Shown here: positions 30,288 through 42,415 of the stretch, piece by piece
Layout: each line of letters starts with the position of its first letter
Position numbering within the stretch: position 1 is the stretch's first letter
Assembly (NCBI GenBank): GCA_007570785.1
Contig: ML661900.1
Coordinates: forward strand, 2,887,126-2,951,125
DNA length: 64,000 nucleotides
Source: Antilocapra americana
Lineage: Eukaryota > Chordata > Mammalia > Artiodactyla > Antilocapridae
Direction of reading: 5' to 3'
Translations under genes and position numbers: made by a program
Notes under the pieces: generated by a model
What the model was told of the DNA's origin: nothing
The model's input: the letters and a program-made list of their open reading frames with translations, nothing else
Databases searched by the model: none

Positions 30288-31613
30288 TGACCTCAAAGTT
30301 GTCACAAAGGACGAGATTCCATATTTGTGTGTGTATAGTGGAATATGTGTTTCTATATCTATATGTCATATTTTTTATTCATTCATCCAGCAATGGACAT
30401 TTGGTTGTTTCCATATCTTGACTAATGTAAATAGTGCTGCAGTGAACATGGAGGTGCATATACCTTCTTGAATTAGTGCTTTTATTTTCTTCAGATAAGT
30501 GCCGAGAAGTGAGATTCCTGGATCGTATGGTAGTTCTATTTTTAATTTTTTGAGAAAACTCCATACTGTTTTTCATAGAGGCTGCACCAATTTACATTCC
30601 TTCCAACAGTGCACAAGGATTCCCTTTTCTCCACATCCTCACCAACAGTTGTTTCTTGTTCTTTGAAGACTAGCCATTATAACAGGTGTAAGGTGGTACT
30701 TCACTGTGGTTCTGATGTGCATTTTCCTGATAATTAGTGAAGTTGAACCCCTTTTTATGTATTCCTTGGCTGTCTGTATCCTTTGGAAAGATATCTACTC
30801 AGATCCTCCACCCATTTTTAAAAACTGAGGTTTTTTTGATATTTTTGTTGTTGAGTTGTAGGAGTTCTCATTACATATTTTGGATATTAACCCTTCTTAG
30901 ATATATTATTTTCATCCAGTTAGCAGATTGCCTTTTCATTTTGTTGATTCCATTTTGGCTTCCTTTTCTGTGCAGAAATGTTTTAGTTTAATGTAGTAGT
31001 CCTGCTTGTTTAGTTTTGTTTTTGTTGTCAAATAAAAAAAATCATCACCGAGACTGATATCAAGGAACTTATCATCTATGTTTTCTTCTAAGAGTTGTAT
31101 GAATACAGGTCTTATGTTCAAGGCTTTAACCAACTCTAAGTTGCACTTACAGTGTAAGGTAATGGTCCAGTTTCATTCTTTTGCATGTAGCTATCCAGTT
31201 TTCCCAGGACCATTTATTGAAGAGGTTGTCCTTTTCCCATTGTATATTCTTACCCCCTTGTCATATACTGGTTGACCACCTATTGGGTTTATTTCTGGGC
31301 TTTCTATTCTGTTCCATTTTTCATGTGTCTCTTTTTATGCCAATAACATACTGTTTTGATTCCTATAGCTTTTTAATATAGTTTGAAATCAGGGAGCATG
31401 ATGCCCCAGCTTTGTTGTTCTTTCTCAAGATTGGTTCATCAAGGTCTTTTGTGTTTTCATGCAAATTTTAAGGTTGTGTGTTCTGTTTCTGTAGGAAATG
31501 CCACTGGAATTTTGATAGGGATTGCATTGAATCTGTTGATTGGTTTGGGTAGCATGGATATTTTAACAATGTTAATTCTTCCAATCTATAAACATGAAAT
31601 ATCTTTCTATTTA

Positions 31614-32020
31614 CAGGTATCCTCTCTTTTCGAAAGTTTGCTTTGTGCTACTTTGCTTTTACCAGAGACCTGCTACGTTAGTATGTATTCTCACTAACTG
31701 AAAGAAACCTGAAGAGGATTTTTGCTTTTATAAAAAAGCTGAAAAATGGAAATAGTGTTCAGTGTTTGTTGTGTAGAAAGCCCTCATAGAGGCACTGAGA
31801 GTGGCAGCACCAATTTCCTGCCCCAGGAATACACTCAGCATCTGATCAGCAAGCTATCATAGCTTTGAATTGTGTCTGTGAGCATCTGTACCTTATCTAA
31901 ATTTATTTTTTACATCCAAGTAAGGTGTGCCCCAAGGTAACTGCTTCTCCTTTTTACACTATTTCAGCTTACAAAAGGTTTCATGAGAATACTCTACTTT
32001 TGGATAGCAGAGGAAACCTA
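31614..32020. mobile_element. Tc1/mariner-like MITE (407 bp) nested in L1
   Basis: The L1 text breaks at ctatttta-like sequence and resumes at 32021 with tatttgtatcttcttcagtt. The insert begins CAGGTATCCTCTC and ends GAGGAAACCTA, so its ends form imperfect terminal inverted repeats (AGGTATCCTCT versus AGGTTTCCTCT). TA flanks at 31612-31613 and 32021-32022 fit Tc1/mariner insertion. No transposase frame. I do not recall the family name with certainty. Confidence 0.7.
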
Positions 32021-32160
32021 TATTTGTATCTTCTTCAGTTTCATTAATATATTTTAGTTGTCAGTGTACAGGTCTTCCGTCTCCTTGGTTAGATTTATTC
32101 CTGGGTATTTTTTTCTTTTTGATGCAATTGTGAGTGGGATTGTTTTCTTAATTTCTTCTT

Positions 32161-32524
32161 CTGGGATCACTCTTACTGAGATGCAGTGGGAAGTGTCCCT
32201 GACCTAATCATATATGCCCTGCTATTTGCCACTGTAATCCCAACCCCTCAGCATCCTTGGACTCACCCTTGAGAAGAGGGAATATGAAAGTTAATAAGTC
32301 ACAAAGACTGCAAAATGGAGCAGCATGATGGTGTGACAGAAAGAAAGAGAGAGGGAAAGAAGAAGCCAGAGAGTTTTAGCACTGACAGAGCCTGCAGACC
32401 ACCTTAGTTCCTGGGATCATATGATATGAGCCAGAAATCTGGACTTGTGGCATTGCTAGAGGTTTGGGAACTGCTACTGTATGAGACCATCTGGGAGGTA
32501 ATAAGTGTTAACATTATGGGCAAT
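32161..32524. other. no gene or repeat recognised
   Basis: Single-copy-looking with a short purine-rich run (gaaagaaagagagagggaaa) near 32339. Confidence 0.4.
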
Positions 32525-32768
32525 ATTAGCTAACTTCTATGTCATAGCCACTGTTCCAAGATCTTTATATATTTCATCCAGTCTTTACAATCCCCTTGTG
32601 AAAACTAGACACTGTTGCTCTCTCATTTTACTGTCGGAGAAACCAAAGCTTAGGGTGGTTAAGTAACTTGCCTGAGGTCACACAGTTAGTAAATTGCAGA
32701 GTATTTGAATCCTGAAAGTTTGAGTCTAGGGCCTTGACCACCATACTCACTGCCTAGCTAACATATTT
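32525..32768 (+). mobile_element. MIR SINE, near full length
   Basis: Sense MIR: attagctaacttctatgtca, actgttccaagatctttata, tcattttactgtcggagaaa, taagtaacttgcctgaggtc then acacagttagtaaattgcag. Confidence 0.88.
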
Positions 32769-32969
32769 GACTACTTTCCTACTTGATGGAGACAATAGGG
32801 TGGAATGTTGGTATGATTTAGATAAGCTTTGATTAGTGGTTTCTGTAATCTTAGTCCAACCTCCTACTCATTGCAGACGTTGTCTCCACATTTGGCACCA
32901 CTAGCTCTTTGGCTGAAGAGCCTTAAGAATGGAGGACTCACCACCTTATTTTCATAAAACTCTAAGTTT

Positions 32970-33430
32970 ATTTATTGCTGCATAACAAGCCACCCCAAAA
33001 CTTTGTGGCTAAAAGGACTTTTATTCTTCCTTGCTATTCTATAGGTTGACTGGTTCTTCTTCATGTAGATGGAGTTGTCTGGGATCACTCACATGATTAA
33101 ATTTACCTGGGAACTCAGCTGGAGTATCTTGGTTGTCTCTCATTCATGTTAACTCTTCCTCACGAAGTGTCTCACATTCCAGGGCCTCTGTGATTCTCTT
33201 TCTCTAACTCACAGCATGGCTTGGACTTCCTCACAGCATGGCAGCTGGGTTCCAATAGGAACTTGTGACCTCCGCTTGTATCACACTTGCTAATGTTCCA
33301 TTGGCCAAAGGAAGTCACATGGCCACACCCAGAGTGGGAGGGGCCACACAAAGCCTGGAATCTTGGGAACGGTGTTTTGTAGGGGTCACCAATGGATTTA
33401 CACAGGTGGCTTATGTTAGAATTACAACAG
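32970..33430. mobile_element. possible ancient LTR or MaLR-type repeat
   Basis: Begins with attgctgcataacaagccac followed by cccaaaactttgtggctaaa, the start of a widespread ancient mammalian repeat, followed by gggaactcagctggagtatc and ggccaaaggaagtcacatgg. I recognise the family but not its exact name. Confidence 0.45.
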
Positions 33431-34624
33431 CAAATGCCAACTTTTCTTCTCTGTCAAAGACAAAGCTGCTGGAAATGGCATTTCCTTCCCACATTTCTCC
33501 TGGATCAGGCCATATCTGAGTCCTTTGTCAGCTTGTATTCCTTTAATTAACCTGAATCAACAGGTAATATATCACTTACCTATTTTGCTTGGATGGTTGG
33601 CCTATACTTTTTCCTGGTTGACTTGTAGGATTTATACAGTATTTTGGTATTCAACTGACCTGTTGATACTGGACGTCTTGCTGGAGGAACTGGCACTCAG
33701 ACATTAAAGTGAATGTCATAGGACCCCACAGGTTCACCAATAGAGGCCAGTGAGGGTTGGGGGCTCCCAGGAGAGGCACCAGCCAATAAATGTAGGGTGG
33801 AGGTCATGATGCTATGCTGAGGTCTTCTAATAAAGCCCCTGGTTGTCATAGTGGCTGAAGAGGAGGGAGACAACTGAAATCAGGATTGTGAAGTGCAACT
33901 GAAATGTCTACTACACCTCCAGGCGAGGGAGGTCCACATCCTGGGATGGCAATAAAATCTCCTAAGATCTCATAAGACATGCTAGCTTCTGCCTCCTTGA
34001 TGTTACCCCATGACCTGCACAGACCACAGCTTTTGAAAGAGGTGGCATGACAAAGATCATAGGAAAAAGAATTAAGTGAAGGAAGTGGCATGTAAGGTAA
34101 ATGGAACTGTTTCCCCTGCTAGAGGACTAGGCACCTTACCTCTGAGTGGGGTCCTCTGGGGCAGGGTCTGGGTGGGAGTGATAGAGATGCCTCTTACAAG
34201 CACCAGCATCCAGGAAGTTGGACCATTTTTGGAGGTGAGAGAATTTGAACTGAGCATTCACATTTATTTTTGTCTTTTAATGTCTTTCTTTGTGGCTAAA
34301 TTATTTCTTAGAACCATAGTTATTTCCACTCCTGCCAAAAGGAGCTTTGTCATGTAAATTGGGTGCCTATGAATCAATTTTGTGATGACTCATGTAGGCC
34401 TGGGATGGCTCCAGCCTTTAAGCCTCTTCTCCCTCAGTGCCTGGTGTCAGGAGGGACCCCTGCAGACCTCCTCCAGGGCCTGAAAGTATTCTCCTCACCG
34501 TCACTCTCTCCTGTGCCCTCGCCTGCAGGCCCTTGTTGCTTTCTGAGTGATAGGGAGGGTTTAGCCCAGATCTTTCTGGTCCTCACCACCCAGGAGATGT
34601 TTCTCTAGGCCATGCCTTAGGAAG
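33431..34624. other. single-copy block, no gene supported
   Basis: No repeat recognised. Short frames (up to 93 codons) with no recognisable features. Two AATAAA motifs (aaaccaataaatg-like at 33785 and ctaataaagcccct at 33829) are not linked to a gene. Confidence 0.4.
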
Positions 34625-34870
34625 GTCTCACTTCATTCATTCACTCGTTCCTTCATCCAGTTAATGTATATTTAGTGCTTCTCATATGCAGGCCCTTCTC
34701 TTCTCACTGAAACCTTACACAGCTCAGGAGCAATAACAATAGTTACTATTATTAGTTCTCATTTATGGATGAGAAGACAGAACCTTGGAAGTGTTAAGTA
34801 GCTTGCCTGAGACCACATGGTTAGTGGGCAGCATTGCCATACTGGGACCTAGAGTCAAAATCCAGGCAAG
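34625..34870 (+). mobile_element. MIR/L2-type remnant
   Basis: Starts with cattcattcactcgttcctt and gtatatttagtgcttctcat, then MIR-like ttctcatttatggatgagaa, gtagcttgcctgagaccaca and tggttagtgggcagcattgc. Confidence 0.65.
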
Positions 34871-36690
34871 CGACTTCCATGTCAAGCTTACGCCATGGGG
34901 CTGGTTGGGGTCTGCCCAGTGCGGCTCCCCTAGACCACACACAGAGCAGAAGAAGCCAGATTACTTACGGTGAACACAAAGGGCTTCCTGGACGTGGTGT
35001 GTGGCCTATGGCCAGGAAGGACCAGGTGGGGAGAGGGCCACTGGCTGCTTGACTGTATATTGGCTTTAGATCTTTAGCATCACAAGGCAAAACTCCACTG
35101 TGGGGGGCCAGAGTGAGAGGAGAGTCTTTAGTGACCCTGCATGAGGTCTGCTGGTGGGAATTTGGTTCATCATTACTTTTTGAGCTCTTACTATGTGCCA
35201 GGCACAAGCCTTGCCCCAGGCATACCACATCACACCAGCTGCCACTGTGTACTCTGCTCTGGCCTGGGTCTCTTGGCTCTGCTTTAGTTTTCATAGCTTA
35301 TATCCCTCTCTCCCTAGATGCTCATCTTTGTGTTAGAGGCTCTAGGACATGCTGACCAAAAATCCCCAAGCTTCTGGTTCCCTGCATTCCATACAGCAGA
35401 GCTCACTCCAATCAGGGTCTCCCCTTCCCCTTGTTCCCAGTCGTGGCCTGGACAGCTTCTGTTCACCAGGATTTCCCCTGAACTCAGCTGAGCTCCAGCC
35501 CATGTGAGTCACAGGTTGGGAATCAGCTGAAGGCTGGTCGGTCAGGCCCAGCCCTTAATAATGCATCAAAACCCTTCTCCCCTGGATGAACCTGCTGAGC
35601 CCTCAGGGTACAGGCAGGGAGATGCCAGATATCACAGAGGGATCAACAGGTCCCCTGCCCCAGGGAGAACAGTGTAGGCTCCTACAGCCTTTCCCACCCC
35701 CTGGTGTGCATGGGGTCCTCAAGGGCTTGGAACCAAAAAGTCCTCAGAGTGAGTGAACGAGTGACCTAATAAATGGGTAAACTGAGACAGGCTTAATGTA
35801 ACTGCAAAGCCCATACACCCTCCAAAAAGGAACAAAAGAAGTTTAGCTTCTGAATATTTATTTGGAATAACTATTTATTCTGTCTGTTGCAACTGGGAAA
35901 CTTAGAAGCCATTTTATTTTCAGCAACCAGACAAATGTTGTGTGTTCTCGTTTCTAGTTTTGTTTTTATTTTGAATCCCTTCTCCAGCTCCCAGGGAAGA
36001 CCACCATAATATCCTCAGTGCTTAGACTAATAGAAGTCAAGCTCCAGCCTGGAGATCCAGTCACAACCACAGGAGCACAGAAGAGCAGAGCTGGAAGGGC
36101 CTGTGGAAGTGATCCGTCCACCATATCCCACTCCCACCCTGGAACAGAACAGCCTGGGCCATCCAGGCCCATTCAGACACCCCCTTCTGATTCCATGAGA
36201 CAAGTCTTGGAGTGGGAATGGGGAGCCTGAACTAGTGGAGGCTCTGCTCTCCTAGCCCCCACTGTGTCTTCGGCTGCAGTGAACACATGCTGTCATGGTG
36301 CCCACTCTCCTTCCTTACCCCCAAGAGCCAAGCAATCACCGGTCCTCCCACCATCTCCAGATTGTCACCCCTCACTCCTCTCATCGTCTTTGCTTCATCC
36401 CCCAGTTCCATTTCACTGGCCACAGCAGCCAATGAGAACCTGAGGCTGGCCTTTCCCTTCCCAGAAGGGGTTCAGCAGCTCCCTGTGACCACGTAGCCCA
36501 AACCTGTCGGACACTCAGGGTCTTTCTTGGCCTTCCCAGCCTCCCCGCTCCCCGCTCCTCCAGAAACGGAACAGGAGGCCTCTCTCCAGTGACTCATTTG
36601 CCTGCCCACCTCTCTCTCCCTCCTGGGGTATCCCAGGGCCTGGCATCTTCATGAAGTCCTTCAATAACAGTTTGTTCAAAGAGTGAAGGA
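34871..36690. other. single-copy block, no gene supported
   Basis: A short MIR/L2 core (gagctcttactatgtgccag) lies near 35185-35225. The rest shows no repeat or coding signal. 35820-35960 is a compact AT-rich unique stretch (gaatatttatttggaataac). Frames of about 100 codons (34965-35294, minus) have no recognisable features. Confidence 0.4.
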
Positions 36691-36770
36691 AGGAGAATTT
36701 CCCAGGAGTCCGGTGGTTAGGACTTGGCACTTTCATTGCCGTGGCCCAGCTCACAGTAGGCTCAAATAAG
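36691..36770 (+). mobile_element. CHR-2 SINE, head fragment only
   Basis: gaatttcccaggagtccggt, ggttaggacttggcactttc and attgccgtggcccagctcac match the first ~75 bases of CHR-2; sequence then leaves the family before the B-box completes. Confidence 0.65.
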
Positions 36771-37034
36771 CAAGAGCCGAGTGAATGGCTCTGTCCTCTT
36801 CCTTTCCTTCTCCCACTCCCCCCCTTTCCTGTCATTTTCCTTCATCACTGAGAATCCTAGTCATGGGTCACAACCTATGATCTGCTCCCCAGGGGCACTT
36901 CTGCCAAAGTTTCAGCTGCTTCCTGGTTAGTCCTCTCATCTCCAGCCCAGCAGAGCAGAAACAAATTGCTTGCAGCTGGTGGTTGAGCGAGATCATAAAT
37001 GGGAACAGTGGCAAGGTATGTAGAGTTGAACTTT

Positions 37035-37200
37035 CATTTGATACTCCACCAAACCTAGAGAGGAGAGTGGCATTCTCCCCACTTTACAGAGGAGAAAACT
37101 TAGGTTCAGAGAGGTTGAGTGATTTGCCCATAGTCATACAGCAACTTATTGTTAGAGCCACCACAGGAACAAAAGCCTCTAATACCAAATCTTTGCACTG
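37035..37200 (+). mobile_element. MIR SINE
   Basis: Sense MIR: ctccccactttacagaggag, aaaacttaggttcagagagg, ttgagtgatttgcccatagt and catacagcaacttattgtta. Confidence 0.78.
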
Positions 37201-38035
37201 TCTTTTAGCCAGACATGGGGTGGGGGGGAGGTGTGGGGTGCTCAGAGACTGCAAAATAGATTTTGGTCTTTGAGTGGGTTCATGCTGCATTCACTTTGCC
37301 AGCCTCTTCTTCCAAAATTGCTGCTTTCCAGGGCTGCTGATCACTGGGAAAGGAACACAGTGTTATCTCTGAGTGAGGAGAGAGACGAGCTCAGAACTGG
37401 AAAAGGAAATAAAATTCTTCTTAGAGAAGGCCAGATGGGAGGTGGCTCCCTCTGACCCACCTGGAAATACAAGGAGGGAGCACAGGTGTTTCCTCACCAG
37501 CTGCTAGAGCCTCTCCAGTTCCCACCCTTCCCCTTCTCCCCAGAGGCCTTCATCTGCCTGATAAAGGTCCAGCTCTCAGAGGCATTCATGGCCTTCTCTC
37601 ATCCCACTGTGACTATGGGTGAGATACATTCTAGATCTATAACAGTGGCCTTTGGGGCTGAAACCCACATAACACCTCGAGCACCTGCCAGAAGGACTGT
37701 GGGATTTGCTTGTCCTAACTTGTCTCATCTCCCTGGGAAAAGCTGAACCAAAAAAAAAAAGCACAAATTGAGGCTGTCTCCCCACCCTGCTTCCTTTGCC
37801 TAGGCTGCCCCAGGGAGAAAGCCTCAGCAAGGAAGCCTGGATGGCACTTGTCTCTGTCTCGTCCTGTCTATCACTGTCTGTCTGTCTTCCCTTCTTTGGC
37901 CACAGTTTCTCCTGCCAAGTAAGAGAGTTTGACCAGATCATTTCTAAGAGCTCTTGCTCCTCCAAAATGTACGAGTGAGTACACATCCTTCTTTGGGTGG
38001 ATTGGAATCACTCCTTTCCAACATAAGGCTTCACC
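37201..38035. other. no gene or repeat recognised
   Basis: Single-copy-looking, with a G run at 37220-37228 and an A run at 37750-37760. A 136-codon minus-strand frame (37576-37986) has no recognisable domain. Confidence 0.4.
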
Positions 38036-38160
38036 TTTTTTTTTTTTTATCAGAATATAGTTGATTTACAACATTGTGTTAGTTTCAGGTGTACAGCAAA
38101 GTGAATCAGTTATGCATATCACATACCCGCTCTTTTTCAGTTTCTTTTCCCGTATAGCTA
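38036..38160 (-). mobile_element. L1 LINE 3' terminus, antisense
   Basis: Poly-T start (complement of the A-tail) followed by tcagaatatagttgatttac, aacattgtgttagtttcagg and tgtacagcaaagtgaatcag. Confidence 0.9.
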
Positions 38161-38360
38161 AGATGTCATCTTTGAGGAGCCATCCCCAGAGGTTTCACTG
38201 TAAAAACTTGGCATTGACCGTGAATTTTGAATCGCTATGTCCGCAGGTCATCAAGTCTTTTCTCTTGCCTTTTGGATGGACAGTAGCAAACCTTTCTCTC
38301 CAGTTTGCAAATATGGCCATTTCCTGCCTCTCTTTGGGAACCTCTGCTCTGGCCAGATGC

Positions 38361-38530
38361 ATTTTCATTGTCCCCAGCAAGCCTTTATGATCTCATCTCT
38401 GGGATCTTTCTAATCCCTTCCCCTGCCTGTCCAGATCCTCACTGTCCTTCAAAACCTTTTCTGACCATGACCTACAGGAGTGGGTTGCCTCCTCTCATCT
38501 CCCATAGTGTTTATTTCTGTTTCATGTCAC
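38361..38530 (+). mobile_element. probable L2 LINE 3' fragment
   Basis: Sense L2-like text: ccagatcctcactgtccttc, aaaaccttttctgaccatga and catagtgtttatttctgttt. Confidence 0.4.
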
Positions 38531-39190
38531 CCACTCATTTGTTCATTCATGCATCCATTCTAGGGTCTGAATGCCTACAGTGTGCTGGGGATGGTAGGGT
38601 ACTCAAAGCTGAAAAGACAAGGTCATTGTCCTTTTGGAGCTTTCCAGCCTGATTGGATTAATGCAGCAGGGACACAACTCCAACCCAAAGCTGACTGTAA
38701 AAAATGTCCAAGAGAAGTATACATACAGGGCCACTAGTGAGAGAGAGAGCAGGGAGAGAGAGGGTATTCTTTCTGGACACCTAGTAGTTAAGTCAGGCCC
38801 TTGGAGGAAGGATATAATTTGGACTTGGAGAGAGGAAGGAAGAAGGCATTCAGAGGAAAGCTGCAGTGAAAGCAAAGGCCTGGAGGTGGAAAAGCCCAGT
38901 GTGTATATAGGGAAAACTGGCCCAATATGGCTGGGGCTGAGGGGAGACCCAGTGGGGTAGAAAGAGGTAAGGCCACATCAGGAAGAGCCTTGAATGCCAG
39001 GCTGAGGTTGGAGACATCTCTTGTAGGATGGAAGGTGCCTTGGGTGGGAGGTATGCTATAAGGGGTATTTGGGGGATGGATCTTGTATCAGTGATGGGTA
39101 CAGATTAAGAAGCAAGCAACAGCTGGAGGCTGAGAAACAAGCCAGGAGATTGGGTATCTGGCCCCAAGTGCAGGCTTCAGGCTGTTCAAA
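38531..39190 (-). mobile_element. L2 LINE, antisense
   Basis: Starts with the antisense L2 3' end (catttgttcattcatgcatc; gaatgcctacagtgtgctgg), then purine-rich L2 body with agtgaaagcaaaggcctgga, ggaagagccttgaatgccag and aagaagcaagcaacagctgg. A short GA run lies at 38737-38762. Confidence 0.55.
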
Positions 39191-39257
39191 GGGGCTGAGT
39201 TCCAGAGTGGAGCATGGCATGGGGAAAGGGTGCCTTAGAGAATAAACACACCCTCCC

Positions 39258-39538
39258 TGGACTTCCCTGGTTGTCCAGTGGTAAAGAATTCACTTACCAA
39301 TGCAGGGGACATGGGTTTGATCCCTGGTCTGGGAAGATCCGGACTAAGCCCAAGAGCTGCCAACTACTGAAGCCCACACAGCCTAGAGTCAGTGCTCGGC
39401 AACGAGAGAAGCCACTGCAATGAGAAGCCAGGGCACCGCAATGAAGAGAAGCCCCGGCTCGCCGCCACTGAGAAAGCCCTCGCACAGCAGCGAAGACCCA
39501 GCACAGACAGAAATAAAAAAATAAATGATTAAAAAAAA
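39258..39538 (+). mobile_element. CHR-1 SINE, near full length
   Basis: Head ggacttccctggttgtccag, B box gggtttgatccctggtctgg, body ctactgaagcccacacagcc, gaagccactgcaatgagaag and cgaagacccagcacagacag, tail aaataaaaaaataaatgatt. Confidence 0.92.
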
Positions 39539-40144
39539 TACCCTCTCCCCATTGCCATGGTCGTTTCCCCATCAAGCTCATAATCAGATTTCTAGAAGTG
39601 GAAGAGTCAGCCTGCCCTCACCTCCTGTCTTTAGCAACAGAAGGAAACTTGAAGACAACTTCTTCTGCAAGAAAACTGTTGATTACTTATGTTAACTGCT
39701 GAAGCTCACATAACCCTGTGCAACAGAACTGAGGGCAAAACCATCTTTCTTAAGCTCACGATGCTACAAGTGGCAGCACTCAGCTCTGTCTCAAGCAGTT
39801 AAGACTGTACAAACCTGTCTACAGCTTTCCAGATGATAAAGCTGATGAGATTTTTATGATAAAACATGCCTCTCACTGAGCCCTTCTCCTCTTCTGGAAG
39901 AGAAGGGAAATGAGGCTTGGCACATCATCATCCCGTCTGGCAGAAGTCACAAGATAAGCAAATAATTATTATTTAAAACCAGAGCATCTTATAATTTATT
40001 CATGAATGCCACACATTCTATATTCGATCTTCCACTTCAATTTAGTTGTATTCTTTGAAGCAAATTTATAAGATTTGAATTATTCAGAAACTGCTCCCAG
40101 GCTAATAGAAGAAAATACTTCAGCTCCAGAACGGCTCACGCTGC
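39539..40144. other. no gene or repeat recognised
   Basis: Single-copy-looking sequence, AT-rich toward 40050. No coding signal. Confidence 0.4.
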
Positions 40145-40610
40145 ATAAGATGGTACTGAAGTGTGAGGGCTCTGAAACCAGAACATCCAGGCTCAAATTC
40201 TGGCTCCACTACGTCAGGCCAGCTCTTTGGTCTCTCTTTGCCTCAATTTCCCCGTTGGAAAAGCAAGGATGATAATAAAAGTGTCTACTTCATAGAGTTG
40301 TTTTCAGGATAAATAATATATGTAAAGGGCTCCCCTGATAGCTCAGCTGGTAAAGAATCCACCTGCAATGCAAGAGACCCCAATTTGATTCCAGGGTTGG
40401 GAAGATCCCCTGGAGGAGGGCATGGCAACACACTCCAGTATTCTTGTCTGGATAAACCCCATGGACAGAGTTGCCTGGTGGGCTACAGTCTATGGGGTCG
40501 CAAACAGTTGGACATGACTGAGCCACTAAGCACAGCACACCACGATATATGTAAAGTACTTTGAATTCTATAAGGTGGTATGTAAGGGTTTGCTACAGTT
40601 ATTTCAGTAT
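40145..40610 (-). mobile_element. MIR SINE split by a Bov-tA
   Basis: Antisense MIR: aggctcaaattctggctcca, gcctcaatttccccgttgga and catagagttgttttcaggat on the left, ttgaattctataaggtggta on the right. The Bov-tA at 40328-40544 separates the halves. Confidence 0.7.
40328..40544 (+). mobile_element. Bov-tA SINE nested in MIR, perfect 12-bp target duplication
   Basis: Head ggctcccctgatagctcagc, A unit with caacacactccagtattctt, tail gacatgactgagccactaag. The 12-mer atatatgtaaag is at 40316-40327 and 40545-40556. Confidence 0.95.
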
Positions 40611-40779
40611 TTTGAATTGTAAATATTCTGTCCTATTGTCCAGATAGCAAGTATCCCTCAGCTGATAATACAATGAAGAGCTTTGTTTCCTTGATTTTCT
40701 ATCAATTTTGTGAGGAAAAGTACCATCAGAAGAAGATTGATTGAAGCAGGTATGAAGAGGAAACTTGGTTTAAGACTGG

Positions 40780-42190
40780 ATGGTTTTGCAAAAATAAACA
40801 AATGGGACCTAATTAAACTTAAAAGCTTTTGCACAAAAAGGAAACCATAAATAAGATGAAAAGACTATCCTCAGAATGGGAAGAAATATTTGCAAACAAA
40901 GCAAGTGACAAAGGGTTGACCTCCAGAATGTAAAAACAGCTCAAGGAGCTCAATTTTAACCCAATCAAAAAATAGTCAGAAGACCAAGATAGACATTTCT
41001 CCAAAGAAGACTTACAGATATCCAACAAACACATGAAAAGATGTACAACATCACTAACTGTTAGAGAGATGCAAATCAAAACTACGATGAGATATCACCT
41101 CACATGGATCAGAATGGCCATCATCACAAAATCTACAAACAATAAATGCTGGAGAGGGTGTGGAGAAAAGGGAACCCTGTTGATCTGTCGGTGAGAATGT
41201 AAATTGATACAGACACTATGGAGAACAGTATGGTGGTTCCTTAAAAAACTAAAAATAGAACTACCATGTGACCCAGCAATGCCCCTACTAGGCATATACC
41301 CAAAGATATGAACCATAATTCAAAAGCACGCATGTATCCCAGTGTTAACTGCAGCACTAGTTACAATAGCCAGGACATGGAAGCAACCTAAATGTCCATC
41401 AACAGAGGAATGGATAAAGAAGATGTAGTACACATATACAATGGAATATTACTCAGCCATAAAAAGGAATGAAATTACGTTATTTATAGAGATGTGGATG
41501 AACCTAGAGACAGTCATACAGAATGAAGTAAGTCAGAAAGAGAAAAACAAACAAATATCACGTACAGGGACTCCCTGGGGATCCAGCGGCTAAGGATATG
41601 CCTTGCAATGCAGGGGATGCAGATTTGATTCCTGGTGGGGGAACTAGGTGCTCCTATGCCTCGGGACAGCCAAGCCCGGGCACTACACGTACTCAGCCCC
41701 TGTGCGCTGGAGTCCCTGTGCCACAGCTAGAGTCTGTGCACGGGCTGCAATGAGAGACACAACTGAGATGCCTGCGCCACAACAAGGACCCATCACAAAC
41801 AAATTTAAAAAAATTTAAACCCCACAAATACCATTTATTAATGCATACATGTGAGATCTGAAGAAAACTGATATAGATGATCTTATTTCCAAAGCAGAAA
41901 TAGAGACACAGATGTAGAAAACAAACGTTTGAGTACTGAGGGGGAAAGGAGGGATGGGGTGAATAGGGAAACTGGGATTAACATATACCCACTATTGGTG
42001 TTATGTATAGAATAGATAACTAAAGAGATCCTATCTCACAGAAAACTCTACTCACTGCTTTACTAAATGGGAAGGAAATCCAAAAAAGAGGAGATACATG
42101 TATATGGGTAGCTGATTGACTTTGCTGTACAGTTGGAATGAACACAATGTTGTAAAGCAACTATACTCCAATAAAAACTAAAAAGAAAAA
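40780..42190 (+). mobile_element. L1 LINE, end of ORF2 plus 3' UTR, split by a CHR SINE
   Basis: Best-preserved L1 here. ORF2-tail text: agcttttgcacaaaaaggaa, atttctccaaagaagactta, gatatcacctcacatggatc, tggagaacagtatggtggtt, gaatggataaagaagatgta and tggaatattactcagccata. 3' UTR runs to gctgattgactttgctgtac and AATAAA at 42170-42175. Stops and shifts make it non-coding. The CHR SINE at 41569-41815 is younger. Confidence 0.95.
41569..41815 (+). mobile_element. CHR-type SINE nested in L1
   Basis: Head gggactccctggggatccag, B-box region agatttgattcctggtgggg, then gcactacacgtactcagccc, gtccctgtgccacagctaga, and an A-rich tail. Flanks caaatatca and caaatacca may be the decayed target duplication. 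Confidence 0.85.
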
Positions 42191-42415
42191 ATTTTAAGAA
42201 CTGAATTAATTGTAAAATTGTGATGTTGCTGTTAGAATTATTATTATAGCTTTCATTTTTTCCCCCTTCACCTTCATCTGTATGAAGGCAGAAAGGAAAC
42301 TTCTATTTAAGAACTGGGTATTTTACAGGATAGAAGCAGTACATGCTTACTGTAGAAAGTATGGAAAATAAGGGAAGTTATTTTTAAAATTTATCATTTT
42401 ACCTCTTAGAGAAAG
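42191..42415. other. AT-rich, no gene recognised
   Basis: Poly-T and poly-A rich stretch between L1 and BovB. Confidence 0.4.

Larger units (their letters stand above)
29745..32160 (-). mobile_element. L1 LINE, 3' part incl. ORF2 end, twice interrupted
   Basis: About 2.4 kb of antisense L1. The 3' UTR is at the left (gtaatggacatataacatgt; tccatatttgtgtgtgtata region), and ORF2 complement continues through tggtccagtttcattctttt, ttcccaggaccatttattga, ttggtttgggtagcatggat and tccttggttagatttattcc. Many stops. Interrupted by a Bov-A (30197-30287) and by a TIR DNA transposon (31614-32020). Confidence 0.9.

Noticed and set aside
33780..33840. Nearby AATAAA motifs as a gene 3' end
   Set aside because: No exon-like frame upstream and no repeat or terminator context; such hexamers are common by chance.
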